This document shows positions 18,713 through 28,444 of a DNA stretch of 64,000 nucleotides, piece after piece; position 1 is the stretch's first letter; each line of letters starts with the position of its first letter. The stretch covers positions 62,001 through 126,000 of the forward strand of contig NZ_JAKGTH010000011.1 of assembly GCF_021568705.1 (NCBI RefSeq), given 5' to 3'. This DNA is from Gillisia lutea (GTDB lineage Bacteria; Bacteroidota; Bacteroidia; Flavobacteriales; Flavobacteriaceae). The notes beneath the pieces were generated by a model that searched no databases, was not told the DNA's origin, and saw only the letters and a program-made list of their open reading frames with translations. A program made the position numbers and the translations under genes.

Positions 18713-18742
18713 AAAAAAAGCCTCAGAAATGGGGCTTTTTTT
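18713..18742 (+). terminator. Intrinsic terminator of the maltose operon
   Basis: A 12-bp stem with a 6-nt loop (A7-GCCTC ... GGGGC-T7), ending in seven T residues, 19 bp after the amylase stop codon. A-run on one side and T-run on the other make it effective in the plus direction. Confidence 0.93.
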
Positions 18743-18818
18743 ATGAGTTATCAACCGAAAACGATTGAGTATTCGTTTCGATTAGGTTTTAATCCACAAA
18801 TCAAATAGCTTTACGTTA

Positions 18819-19805
18819 ATGCAAGCAAAAATTAATAAAATAGGAGTACTTACCTCAGGGGGAGATGCTCCGGGAATGAATGCCGCAATTAGAGCGGTAG
18901 TAAGAAGTTGTGCTTTTCATGGAGTAGAATGCGCAGGGATTTTTAGAGGATATCAAGGTCTTATAGAAGGAGATATCGAAGAGCTGAATGCGCGTTCTGT
19001 GAAAAATGTTATAAGCAGAGGTGGAACTTTCTTGAAATCTGCACGTTCTAAGGAGTTCATGACTAAAGAAGGACGACAAAAAGCCTACGACCATATTAAG
19101 AAATCGGGATTAGACGCTCTGGTTGTTATTGGTGGAGACGGAACCTTTACCGGTGGACTCATATTTAATTCAGAATTCAACTTTCCTATTATTGGAATAC
19201 CCGCTACTATAGATAACGATATTAAAGGTACCGATTATACAATTGGGTACGATACCGCCTTGAATACAGTAGTAGAAGCGATCGATAAAATTAGGGATAC
19301 GGCCAGTTCTCATAACCGACTGTTTTTAGTAGAAGTAATGGGAAGAGATGCTGGGGATATTGCTCTTAACAGTGGAATTGGTGCCGGGGCTGAAGAAATT
19401 TTAATTCCGGAGGAAAATACAGGAGTAGATCGTTTAATAGATTCACTTAAGAAAAGTAAGAAATCGGGAAAAACTTCAAGTATCATAGTGGTAGCTGAGG
19501 GAGATAAAAGTGGAAAGAATATCTTTGAACTTGCCGAATTTATTGAAGAGAATTTAGACGATTACGAAATAAGAGTTTCCGTTTTAGGTCATATCCAAAG
19601 AGGAGGTTCTCCAAGTTGTTACGACCGAGTATTGGCTAGTAAGCTTGGTGTAGGGGCTGTAGATGCGCTTCTAAACGGAGAAAGTAATATAATGGTTGGT
19701 ATTCACCATCAACAAGTAGTATCAGTGCCTTTGAAAACTGCTATACAAGGAGGCGCGAAATTTGATAAAAATTTGAGAAGGGTGGCAGACATCACTTCTA
19801 TTTAA
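18819..19805 (+). CDS. pfkA: ATP-dependent 6-phosphofructokinase
   Basis: Phosphorylates fructose-6-phosphate to the 1,6-bisphosphate in glycolysis. A 328-residue bacterial-type enzyme with the ATP-site loop SGGDAPGMN (13-21), GGDGTFTGG, the catalytic region PATIDNDIKGTDYTIG and VEVMGRDAGDIA, and HIQRGGSPSCYDR, all conserved in the PfkA family. Glycine after the GGDG motif favours ATP rather than pyrophosphate. It lies 19 bp before gapA and downstream of the maltose operon, so glucose-6-phosphate from maltose breakdown can pass straight into glycolysis. The terminator at 18713 separates the two transcripts. Confidence 0.98.
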   Translation: MQAKINKIGVLTSGGDAPGMNAAIRAVVRSCAFHGVECAGIFRGYQGLIEGDIEELNARSVKNVISRGGTFLKSARSKEFMTKEGRQKAYDHIKKSGLDALVVIGGDGTFTGGLIFNSEFNFPIIGIPATIDNDIKGTDYTIGYDTALNTVVEAIDKIRDTASSHNRLFLVEVMGRDAGDIALNSGIGAGAEEILIPEENTGVDRLIDSLKKSKKSGKTSSIIVVAEGDKSGKNIFELAEFIEENLDDYEIRVSVLGHIQRGGSPSCYDRVLASKLGVGAVDALLNGESNIMVGIHHQQVVSVPLKTAIQGGAKFDKNLRRVADITSI

Positions 19806-19821
19806 GAACATTAATTATTAA

Positions 19822-20823
<1,002 letters not shown>

Positions 20824-20852
20824 TGTATATTTGAAATAAATTTAGTTGAAAG

Positions 20853-20898
20853 ACCGGTTTAGTAACATGTCTAACTTTGTGATTAAACCGGTTTTTTA
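20853..20898 (+). terminator. Intrinsic terminator after gapA
   Basis: Inverted repeat ACCGGTTTA (20853-20861) and TAAACCGGT (20884-20892), followed by a T-run. The loop is 22 nt long and contains a TAnnTTTG match that might belong to a promoter for the next gene. Confidence 0.82.
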
Positions 20899-20918
20899 TA
20901 TTCTTTAAAGAAATAACA

Positions 20919-21779
20919 ATGATATTAATTGCTGATGGTGGTTCCACCAAATGTGACTGGATACTACTGGATAAGAGTGGAGAACAAATATTTAAAACTC
21001 GAACAAATGGTCTTAATCCCGCTGTCTTTCCTGAATTAATGCTGGAACAGCGAATTGAAGAAAATTCAGATTTACAAGACGTAAAGGATAAAGTAGAAAA
21101 AGTTCATTTCTACGGTGCAGGATGTGGTACCGAAACCCCAAGAGCATTGCTTGAAGGGATTATTGCTAATTTTTTCACCAATGCTTCAGAGGTTATGGTG
21201 AAGGAAGATATGGTAGCTGCAGTATATGCCGCTACTACAGAGCCGGGAATTGTATGTATTTTAGGAACAGGTTCTAATAGTTGCTATTTTGATGGCAAAG
21301 AAATTCACATGGCAGTAGAGTCTTTAGGATATATCTTAATGGATGAAGCGAGTGGGAACTATTTTGGCAAGCGATTAATTAGAGATTACTACTACAAAAG
21401 AATGCCACCAGATATCGCTAAGAAATTTGAAACAGATTTCAACTTGAATAGCGATGAGATCAAAAAGAATCTTTACAAAAAGGAGAATCCCAATACCTAT
21501 TTAGCATCGTTTGCAGAATTTATTTTCAGTAATGAAAGAAATGGATATTTCTATAAGTTGGTTCATGAAGGCTTGAAAGAATTTATGCATAGTAGAGTGC
21601 TGTCTTTTAAACAAGCGCAAAACGTTCCAATTCATTTTATTGGTACTATAGCTTTCTTTAGTGAAGATATCATTAGAGCTGTAGCTCAACCTTATAACCT
21701 TGAAATTGGTAATATAATAAGACGACCAATAGATGCATTATTGGAGCACTACAGAAAAAATGTGCTAAACGTTAAATAA
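20919..21779 (+). CDS. BadF/BadG-type sugar kinase (N-acetylglucosamine kinase-like)
   Basis: A 286-residue ASKHA-fold kinase. The phosphate-1 loop ADGGSTKCDWILLD (5-18) and the second phosphate loop ILGTGSNSC are clear, as in eukaryote-like N-acetylglucosamine kinases and related glucosamine kinases. The C-terminal VPIHFIGTIAFFSEDIIRAV segment matches the adenosine-binding part. It follows pfkA-gapA but beyond a terminator. Substrate is not certain: amino sugar is the family default, but glucose from maltose phosphorolysis is a reasonable alternative. Confidence 0.8.
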   Translation: MILIADGGSTKCDWILLDKSGEQIFKTRTNGLNPAVFPELMLEQRIEENSDLQDVKDKVEKVHFYGAGCGTETPRALLEGIIANFFTNASEVMVKEDMVAAVYAATTEPGIVCILGTGSNSCYFDGKEIHMAVESLGYILMDEASGNYFGKRLIRDYYYKRMPPDIAKKFETDFNLNSDEIKKNLYKKENPNTYLASFAEFIFSNERNGYFYKLVHEGLKEFMHSRVLSFKQAQNVPIHFIGTIAFFSEDIIRAVAQPYNLEIGNIIRRPIDALLEHYRKNVLNVK

Positions 21780-21826
21780 ATAATTAGCTCTTTAAAATTT
21801 TGCTACATTTAATAAAATCAAATTAA

Positions 21827-23365
21827 ATGCTGGTAAAAGTTTACGGGAGTGCCGTATTTGGGGTGGAAGCCACCACTATTACGGTAGAGGTAAATGTGGC
21901 ATCCGGTATTGGCTATCATCTTGTTGGTCTGCCGGATAACGCAATTAAAGAAAGCAGTTTTAGGATAGTTGCTGCACTACAAAATAATTCTTATAAATTT
22001 CCGGGGAAGAAGATCACGGTAAATATGGCGCCGGCAGATCTCAGAAAAGAAGGATCGGCCTACGATCTTACTTTAGCTTTGGGAATTCTTGCAGCTTCTC
22101 AGCAAATAAAATCTTCAAAAATTTCTGACTATATAATTATGGGCGAGCTATCCTTGGATGGAGGTTTACAGCCTATAAAAGGAGCACTTCCAATTGCTAT
22201 AAAAGCCAAAGAAGAGGGGTTTAAAGGGATTATACTGCCAATTCAAAATGTTAAAGAAGCTGCTATTGTTACTGGTTTGGAAGTATATGGGGTTAGTAGT
22301 ATTCAACAGGTTATCCGGTTCTTCGACAAGGATATTCCTTTAGAACGAACAGAAATCAATACCAGAGAGGAGTTTTATAATAACTTAGAGCATCTGGAGC
22401 ATGACTTTTCAGATGTAAAGGGGCAGGAGTCTATCAAGAGATGTATGGAAATTGCAGCAGCAGGTGGACATAATATAATTCTTATAGGTCCCCCCGGTGC
22501 AGGGAAGACAATGCTGGCTAAGCGACTGCCCAGTATTCTGCCTCCCATGACATTAAGAGAGGCTCTGGAAACAACTAAAATTCATAGTGTAGTTGGAAAA
22601 ATTAAGGAGAATGTTGGATTAATGTCTCAGCGCCCGTTCAGAAGTCCACATCACACTATTTCGGATGTTGCTCTTGTTGGTGGTGGTGCATACCCGCAAC
22701 CGGGAGAGATTTCCCTATCCCACAATGGAGTGCTTTTTCTGGATGAATTGCCAGAATTTAAAAGAGGAGTGCTGGAAGTAATGAGGCAACCTTTGGAAGA
22801 TAGGGAGGTGACTATTTCCCGAGCAAAATTTACAGTTACATATCCTTCGAGTTTTATGCTAGTGGCAAGTATGAACCCTAGTCCGAGTGGGTTTTTTAAT
22901 GATCCGGATTCTCCGCACTCATCTACTCCAGTAGAAATGCAACGCTATTTGAGTAAAATTAGCGGACCATTATTGGATAGAATAGATATTCATATTGAAG
23001 TTACACCTGTTCCCTTTGATAAACTAAGTGAGGAAAGAAAAGGCGAAAGTAGCGTAGATATAAGAACGCGTGTAACCGCTGCTCGGCATCTCCAAACCTC
23101 TCGATTTCAAAATAACGAGAAAGTGCATTATAATGCACAGATGAATGTGAAACAGATTAGGGAGTTTTGTAAGCTAGACGAAGCATCAAAAAACCTATTA
23201 AAAATAGCTATGGAGCGTTTGAATCTCTCAGCTAGAGCTTATGATAGAATTTTGAAAGTCGCAAGAACTATAGCCGATCTGGAAGCTAGTGAACACATCC
23301 AAGGTGCTCATATTAGTGAAGCAATTCAATATAGAAGTTTGGATCGTGAAGGTTGGTTAGGTTAA
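21827..23365 (+). CDS. YifB/ComM-family Mg-chelatase-like AAA ATPase
   Basis: A 512-residue protein of the ComM/YifB group, which acts as a helicase promoting branch migration during uptake and integration of DNA in naturally competent bacteria. The N-terminal Lon-protease-like domain (1-170, starting MLVKVYGSAVFGVEA) is followed by a Mg-chelatase AAA module with Walker A GPPGAGKTMLAKRLP, Walker B GVLFLDELPEF and the sensor region SFMLVASMNPSP, and a C-terminal Mg-chelatase C domain ending with LDREGWLG. The family is nearly universal, so the gene alone does not prove competence. No operon partner is evident. Confidence 0.95.
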   Translation: MLVKVYGSAVFGVEATTITVEVNVASGIGYHLVGLPDNAIKESSFRIVAALQNNSYKFPGKKITVNMAPADLRKEGSAYDLTLALGILAASQQIKSSKISDYIIMGELSLDGGLQPIKGALPIAIKAKEEGFKGIILPIQNVKEAAIVTGLEVYGVSSIQQVIRFFDKDIPLERTEINTREEFYNNLEHLEHDFSDVKGQESIKRCMEIAAAGGHNIILIGPPGAGKTMLAKRLPSILPPMTLREALETTKIHSVVGKIKENVGLMSQRPFRSPHHTISDVALVGGGAYPQPGEISLSHNGVLFLDELPEFKRGVLEVMRQPLEDREVTISRAKFTVTYPSSFMLVASMNPSPSGFFNDPDSPHSSTPVEMQRYLSKISGPLLDRIDIHIEVTPVPFDKLSEERKGESSVDIRTRVTAARHLQTSRFQNNEKVHYNAQMNVKQIREFCKLDEASKNLLKIAMERLNLSARAYDRILKVARTIADLEASEHIQGAHISEAIQYRSLDREGWLG

Positions 23366-23448
23366 AAATTGGGAAGTTTGGAAATGCTTACATAAGATTT
23401 TAATACATTTGAGTAAATAACAATGAATATAGATTCAATACAGTTAAC

Positions 23449-24609
23449 ATGAAAAAACCCATAATTGGAATTCTGATTTTACTAATAATTGGTTGTAAAG
23501 GTGAGAACCGGACTGATATTGAAAACAAGGCTTCAAACGATTCAGATAGCATCATGGGGAAGGAAATTTCTCTTGATGAATTGCTAGATGCAGAAACTGT
23601 AGAGCTTAATTTACAGGAAGCTAATAAACTGGCTAAATTGCCTCTTGCGTGTATAAACGTAGAATATCCTAATAAATTAGGGCAAACCCTAGGGAGTGAA
23701 AAGGATTTAAAATCACCTCAGGCGCTTCATCCGGCTTTTTATGGTTGTTTTGACTGGCATTCATCAGTTCATGCTCATTGGTCTCTTGTGAAACTTTTAA
23801 AACAATTTCCTAAGCTGGAGAATGCACAGGAAATAAAAGATAAGTTGGAGGCTTCATTATCTAAAGAAAATATACAAGCAGAAATTGCATACTTCAATAC
23901 CGAACATAATGAAGATTATGAGCGAACCTATGGCTGGGCATGGTTGCTTAAATTAGCTGAAGAATTAGAAACTTGGGATACCGATATGGGTTCCGAGCTT
24001 TCTGAAAATATTAAACCTCTTACCAATCTTATTGTGGCTAGATTTACCGAATTTCTGCCTAAGCTGAATTATCCAATACGGGTTGGAGAGCATACCAATA
24101 CTGCATTTGCTTTGAGCTTTGCATATGACTATGCGATAGTAAGTAAGAATGATGATTTTAGAGTATTAATAGAGAAAAGAGCTAAAGATTTTTACTTAAA
24201 GGATGATAATTGCCCTTTAACGTGGGAGCCTAGTGGTTTCGATTTTCTTTCTCCATGTCTGGAAGAAGTAGATCTTATGAGCAAAACTTTACCTAAAGCA
24301 GCTTTTGCTCTTTGGATGGAGGATTTCATGCCAGAATTAAAAAATATAAATTTCGATTTATCACCCGGTGTTGTGTCCGATAGAAAAGATGGAAAATTAG
24401 TACATCTTGATGGATTAAATTTTAGTAGAGGATGGGTTTTCTATGGACTAGCAACCAGATATCCTGAAAAGTATGGTCATTTAAGAAAGCTTGCAGACAA
24501 GCATGTAGCTTATTCTTTTCCCAATTTAGTAGGGGATGGATATGAAGGAGGACATTGGCTGGGAAGTTTTGCTTTGTACGCTTTAAAAGAATCAAAGATC
24601 AGGAATTGA
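23449..24609 (+). CDS. DUF2891 family lipoprotein
   Basis: A 386-residue protein of unknown function in the DUF2891 family. A lipoprotein signal ends in IIGC (Cys16), so it should sit in the periplasm or outer membrane. Conserved features are YGCFDWHSSVHAHW (about 97-110), YGWAWLLKLAEEL, LSFAYDYA and EPSGFDFLSPCLEE; the helix-rich, aromatic pattern recalls (alpha/alpha)-barrel enzymes, but this is only an impression. It overlaps the transporter gene by 4 bp (TTGA) and so starts the operon with pxpABC. A role in releasing or handling a substrate whose product is 5-oxoproline is possible but not shown. Confidence 0.85.
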   Translation: MKKPIIGILILLIIGCKGENRTDIENKASNDSDSIMGKEISLDELLDAETVELNLQEANKLAKLPLACINVEYPNKLGQTLGSEKDLKSPQALHPAFYGCFDWHSSVHAHWSLVKLLKQFPKLENAQEIKDKLEASLSKENIQAEIAYFNTEHNEDYERTYGWAWLLKLAEELETWDTDMGSELSENIKPLTNLIVARFTEFLPKLNYPIRVGEHTNTAFALSFAYDYAIVSKNDDFRVLIEKRAKDFYLKDDNCPLTWEPSGFDFLSPCLEEVDLMSKTLPKAAFALWMEDFMPELKNINFDLSPGVVSDRKDGKLVHLDGLNFSRGWVFYGLATRYPEKYGHLRKLADKHVAYSFPNLVGDGYEGGHWLGSFALYALKESKIRN

Positions 24610-25829
24610 AGTCTTGGCTTAAAAACATAGGTCCGGGATTTTTAATTTCTGCCGCTTTTATTGGTCCGGGTACCGTAACCGTTTGCACCGTGGCAGGGGT
24701 GAACTTTGGATACGGATTGCTGTGGGCGTTACTTCTTTCCATAATAGCATGTATAAGTCTTCAGGAAATGGCGGCTCGTTTGGGTATAATCTCACAAAAA
24801 GGCTTAAGCGAAAGTATTCGAGAACAAATACATCATCCTGCTTTAAGAATAATGGCTATAATGCTTATTCTCTCAGCTATTGTAATAGGTAATGCAGCTT
24901 ATGAAGCGGGGAATATCTCAGGAGCAGTCCTTGGGATAACAGCGATTACAAAGCCGCTATCAATAGATTTTCCAGGGTTTTCTTTGAATGTATGGTCAGT
25001 AATTATAGGAGGAATTGCATTCTTATTACTCTCTATAAATAGCTACAAGTTACTGGAAAGAGTTTTTATAACGCTGGTAATGTTAATGAGTATATCCTTC
25101 TTAATAACAGCAATTATAACAAAACCAGATTTTTTAGGAATACTTAAGGGAATTTTCATTCCCGCAACTACCAGCAGTGGTATTTTTACAGTAATAGGGC
25201 TTGTAGGAACTACGGTGGTGCCTTATAATCTATTTTTACACGCTGCTTTGGTGAGTGAAAAATGGAAATATGCTTCTGAACTCACATTTGCTCGAAAAGA
25301 GCTTGTCGCAGCTATAGTTCTTGGAGGCGTAGTATCTATGTCTATTGTTATTTGTGGTGCTGCTCCCCATCTTACAAATGTAAGTACAGGAGCCGATCTT
25401 GCATTAGGCTTGAAACCGTTGTATGGACAATTTGCCACATGGTTTATGGCTTTGGGATTATTCTCTGCCGGAATTACCTCGGCAGTAACAGCCCCTTTGG
25501 CTGCAGCATATGTGGTAAAAGGATGTTTCGGATGGACCTGTGGTTTAAAGTCTGCAAAATTTAGAACTGTTTGGGCAAGTATTTTATTTATAGGTGTCTT
25601 TGTGTCTACCCTCAAATTAAAACCTGTCGATATTATAAAATTCGCTCAAATAGCTAATGGTTTATTATTGCCTATAGTTGCAATTTTCCTATTTTGGATT
25701 GTAAATAGAACTTCTGTAATGGGAAAACGTAAAAATACTTTGTGGCAAAATATATGGGGAGTTCTTATAATTGGAATAACAATCTTTCTTGGTGCTAAAA
25801 CCATCTACAGCGTGTTTAGCGCTATTTAA
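24606..25829 (+). CDS. Divergent NRAMP-fold transporter lacking metal-site residues
   Basis: A 407-residue membrane protein with about 11 helices of the NRAMP family. I start it at the TTG of TTGA at 24606, overlapping the stop of DUF2891; the longer frame from 24555 adds a segment with no homology-like features. In normal NRAMP proteins helix 1 has DPGN and helix 6 has MPH. Here helix 1 reads GPGT (20-23) and helix 6 VVPYN (204-208), so the Asp, Asn and Met metal ligands are absent. The protein is therefore unlikely to carry Mn or Fe as usual. The pxpABC genes 12 bp downstream suggest 5-oxoproline, a related organic acid, or another ion as cargo. Confidence 0.85.
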   Translation: MKSWLKNIGPGFLISAAFIGPGTVTVCTVAGVNFGYGLLWALLLSIIACISLQEMAARLGIISQKGLSESIREQIHHPALRIMAIMLILSAIVIGNAAYEAGNISGAVLGITAITKPLSIDFPGFSLNVWSVIIGGIAFLLLSINSYKLLERVFITLVMLMSISFLITAIITKPDFLGILKGIFIPATTSSGIFTVIGLVGTTVVPYNLFLHAALVSEKWKYASELTFARKELVAAIVLGGVVSMSIVICGAAPHLTNVSTGADLALGLKPLYGQFATWFMALGLFSAGITSAVTAPLAAAYVVKGCFGWTCGLKSAKFRTVWASILFIGVFVSTLKLKPVDIIKFAQIANGLLLPIVAIFLFWIVNRTSVMGKRKNTLWQNIWGVLIIGITIFLGAKTIYSVFSAI

Positions 25830-25840
25830 AAATTAAAATT

Positions 25841-26575
25841 ATGAATATTCATATAAATTGCGACCTTGGAGAAGGTGGCGATTTTGATGCACAACTAATG
25901 CCTTTTATATCTGCATGTAATATCGCGTGTGGAGGACATGCCGGAACAAGTAAAAGTATGTACGAAACCGTATGCCTGGCAAATTTGAATAAGGTTGAAA
26001 TAGGTGCGCATCCTTCTTATCCTGACAAGGAGAATTTTGGAAGGCTATCTCTGCAAATTTCAAAAAAAGATTTGAAGGATTCTCTACAACATCAAATTTT
26101 TAATCTGCAAAATATCGTCCAATCTCAAGGAGCTAAAATAAGTCATTTTAAGGCTCATGGAGCTTTATATAACGATGCTGCAAAAGATGAAAAAATCGCC
26201 GATTTATTAATTGATTTCTTGTTGGAATTTGATGATAATTTACCACTTTTTGTGCCTCAAAATTCAGTGATTTATGAGCGTGGGAAAAACAAGATTCCAA
26301 TGATTTTTGAAGCCTTTGCAGATCGAAATTATAATGATGATTATAGCCTGGTTTCAAGGTCGGAATCTCACGCACTTATTACTCAAAAAGAGGAGGTTTT
26401 TAAACATGTTTATTCCATGATTTATCAGCATAAAATTATCTGCGAAAACGAGCGTGAAATAGATTGTTATGCAGGCACTTTTTGTATACATAGTGATACC
26501 CCAAATTCTGTGGAAATACTTCAGTATTTAACGTGTAAACTTCAGGAAAATAATCTAAAAATAAAGAAGGGGTGA
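25841..26575 (+). CDS. pxpA: 5-oxoprolinase subunit A (LamB/YcsF family)
   Basis: Part of the ATP-dependent prokaryotic 5-oxoprolinase PxpABC, which opens 5-oxoproline (pyroglutamate) to glutamate. A 244-residue cytoplasmic protein with the family start INCDLGEGGDFDAQLMP (residues 4-20), SACNIACGGHAG (28-40), EIGAHPSYPD and FKAHGALYND, all matching the YcsF group. The start context is AAATTATG. It is 12 bp after the transporter and overlaps pxpB by 4 bp. Length is normal. Confidence 0.96.
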   Translation: MNIHINCDLGEGGDFDAQLMPFISACNIACGGHAGTSKSMYETVCLANLNKVEIGAHPSYPDKENFGRLSLQISKKDLKDSLQHQIFNLQNIVQSQGAKISHFKAHGALYNDAAKDEKIADLLIDFLLEFDDNLPLFVPQNSVIYERGKNKIPMIFEAFADRNYNDDYSLVSRSESHALITQKEEVFKHVYSMIYQHKIICENEREIDCYAGTFCIHSDTPNSVEILQYLTCKLQENNLKIKKG

Positions 26576-27306
26576 AGCAGGAATTACCACATATTCGACC
26601 CTTGAGTGAGCGAGCTATTTTAATAGAATTCGAAGAAAATATTAAGGAAGATATATTGAAAATTGTTCTTTATCATAAAAATAGAATTGAAAATTTTTAT
26701 ATTAAAGAAAAAGTTGAAGTAACTAACACATATAATTCATTATTAATTATTTACATATACAATATAGAGGATGTCTATAGTGAAATATTTGCTCTTAAAG
26801 CGCTAATTAGTGAGGCTAATATAACTAATAAATTACATAATAAGCTCTTTAATATTCCTGTGTGTTATGATCCTGAATTTGGGTTAGATCTTGTGCTCAT
26901 TTCTAAGTCGAAGAACCTTTCAGTAGAGGAGATAATCTCGATTCATACCACGCCGGTTTATACAGTTTATTTTATAGGGTTTTTACCTGGGTTTCCTTAC
27001 TTGGGAGGGCTGGATGAAAGGCTATATATATCACGTAAAAATGAACCTCGCTTAGAAGTAAAAAAAGGAGCTGTTGGTATAGGTGAAAAACAAACTGGAA
27101 TTTATCCTATTTCAAGTCCTGGTGGATGGCAAATAATAGGAAATTCACCAGTAGATTTATTCGATAAAAAAGTGGTTCCACCTTGTCAAATTATGCCGGG
27201 AGATAAAGTGAAATTCTATGCTGTGTCGAAAGCGAAATATTTGGAAATATTAGAGCAGAAAAAGCGCGGAAAATTTCAACTTAAAACATTTTTTTATGGA
27301 AGCTGA
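26572..27306 (+). CDS. pxpB: 5-oxoprolinase subunit B (KipI family)
   Basis: Second subunit of the 5-oxoprolinase complex, related to the KipI domain of allophanate hydrolase. A 244-residue protein starting with GTG in a GTGA overlap, preceded by AAGAAGGGG, a good ribosome-binding site. Family motifs are LSERAILIEF near the start, VPVCYDPEFGLDL-like NIPVCYDPEFG, YTVYFIGFLPGFPYLGGLD and PGGWQIIG. The region PISSPGGWQIIG (about 183-194) is near the C-terminal domain boundary. It overlaps pxpC by 11 bp. Confidence 0.95.
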   Translation: MKQELPHIRPLSERAILIEFEENIKEDILKIVLYHKNRIENFYIKEKVEVTNTYNSLLIIYIYNIEDVYSEIFALKALISEANITNKLHNKLFNIPVCYDPEFGLDLVLISKSKNLSVEEIISIHTTPVYTVYFIGFLPGFPYLGGLDERLYISRKNEPRLEVKKGAVGIGEKQTGIYPISSPGGWQIIGNSPVDLFDKKVVPPCQIMPGDKVKFYAVSKAKYLEILEQKKRGKFQLKTFFYGS

Positions 27307-28165
27307 AATTGAGGTTATTCAAGCTGGATTATTATCCACTATTCAGGATAATGGAAGGTATGGGTTTATGAAATTTGGAGTACCAATTAGTGGGGTAATG
27401 GATACCTATGCGGCAACGATGTGTAATCTCATTTTGGGTAATTCTCCTTCTGCAGCAATTTTGGAAATTACACAAATGGGGCCAAAATTAAAATTTTCAA
27501 AGCCTTCTGTAATTGCAATTTGTGGAGGATACCTAGAACCAAAATTAAATGGTGTTAATATAGAGAACTGTAAACCTTATGATATTAATTCAGAAGATAT
27601 CGTGAGTTTTGGAAGGAGAAAAAAAGGGTGCAGGGCATATCTTTCCATCTTGGGAGGTTTTCAAACTTCAGAAATTCTGGGAAGTAAAAGTTGGTATAAA
27701 GGCCTTACCCAAAATTCTAAGCTGGAAAAGGGCATTAAACTCTTTTATAATAGTAACTCAACTAAATTTGGAAATATCAATGCCGCGCTTAAATTTTCTT
27801 CAGAATATATTCATTCAAATGAGGTAGAGGTATATCCCGGTCCAGAGTACCACCTTTTAAATACTCAAGAGAAGCAAAATATTATGAATACTGAATACGA
27901 AATATCAGAAAAAAATAACCGAATGGCCTTCCAGCTTAAAGAAACAATGTGTAACAGCTTAAAGCCAATAATAACTGGACCTGTTATGCCGGGAACTGTG
28001 CAGCTCACCTCGGGAGGCCGGTTACTGGTTTTAATGAAAGATTGCCAAACTACAGGAGGTTATCCCAGAATTTTGCAGCTAAATGAATATGGAATGAATA
28101 CAATAGCTCAAAAGGTTGCCAGGGAGAAAATACGGTTTAAGATGCTTGATTATAGATTGCCTTAA
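27296..28165 (+). CDS. pxpC: 5-oxoprolinase subunit C (KipA family)
   Basis: Third subunit of the 5-oxoprolinase complex (biotin-dependent carboxylase-like KipA family). The 289-residue protein begins IEVIQAGLLSTIQDNGRYGFMKFG, shared in parts with this family, and continues with GVPISGVMDTYAATMCN, CGGYLEP and VQLTSGGRLLVLMKDCQTTGGYPRI in pieces along the chain. Pairing with pxpB by an 11-bp overlap fits the obligate PxpB-PxpC partnership. It is the last gene of the operon; two hairpins follow. Confidence 0.95.
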   Translation: MEAEIEVIQAGLLSTIQDNGRYGFMKFGVPISGVMDTYAATMCNLILGNSPSAAILEITQMGPKLKFSKPSVIAICGGYLEPKLNGVNIENCKPYDINSEDIVSFGRRKKGCRAYLSILGGFQTSEILGSKSWYKGLTQNSKLEKGIKLFYNSNSTKFGNINAALKFSSEYIHSNEVEVYPGPEYHLLNTQEKQNIMNTEYEISEKNNRMAFQLKETMCNSLKPIITGPVMPGTVQLTSGGRLLVLMKDCQTTGGYPRILQLNEYGMNTIAQKVAREKIRFKMLDYRLP

Positions 28166-28181
28166 TATAATTATATAAATA

Positions 28182-28255
28182 AAAAAGTGCCGTTTGGTGC
28201 AAACGAAATATTAAAAGCCCTACCTAATAATATTTCACACTCAACGACACTTTTT
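28182..28255 (+). terminator. Long hairpin after pxpC
   Basis: AAAAAGTGCCGTT (28182-28194) pairs with AACGACACTTTTT (28243-28255) with one mismatch and a 48-nt loop. The A-run and T-run at the ends fit a bidirectional terminator, but the loop is long. Confidence 0.5.
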
Positions 28256-28320
28256 AGCCCCAAAACACTTTAGATAACTAAAATGACAAGTCAAATGTAG
28301 GAGATACTTCCATGCTCTAC

Positions 28321-28344
28321 AAGGGGAAAAATCCCCTTTTTTTT
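28321..28344 (+). terminator. Intrinsic terminator
   Basis: AAGGGGA (28321-28327) and TCCCCTT (28332-28338) form a 7-bp stem with a 4-nt loop, followed by T8. A canonical terminator closing the pxp operon before the next transcription unit. Confidence 0.9.
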
Positions 28345-28444
28345 ATATTTTAAAATTAAAAGTAATTAGATAATTACTTTTATATTAACAAAAAATTAAG
28401 AACTGAGTATTATGAAAATTTTGGTTCTGCAAAAGATGGTGTAA

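Noticed and set aside
20872-20879. TAACTTTG (a TAnnTTTG match) in the loop of the gapA terminator as promoter of the kinase gene
   Set aside because: No -33 element at proper spacing (TTG is 23 bp away); kept only as a note in the terminator entry.
25223-25615. 130-codon minus-strand frame inside the NRAMP-like gene
   Set aside because: Lies fully opposite a well-supported membrane-protein gene, has no start context or domain, and is a shadow frame.
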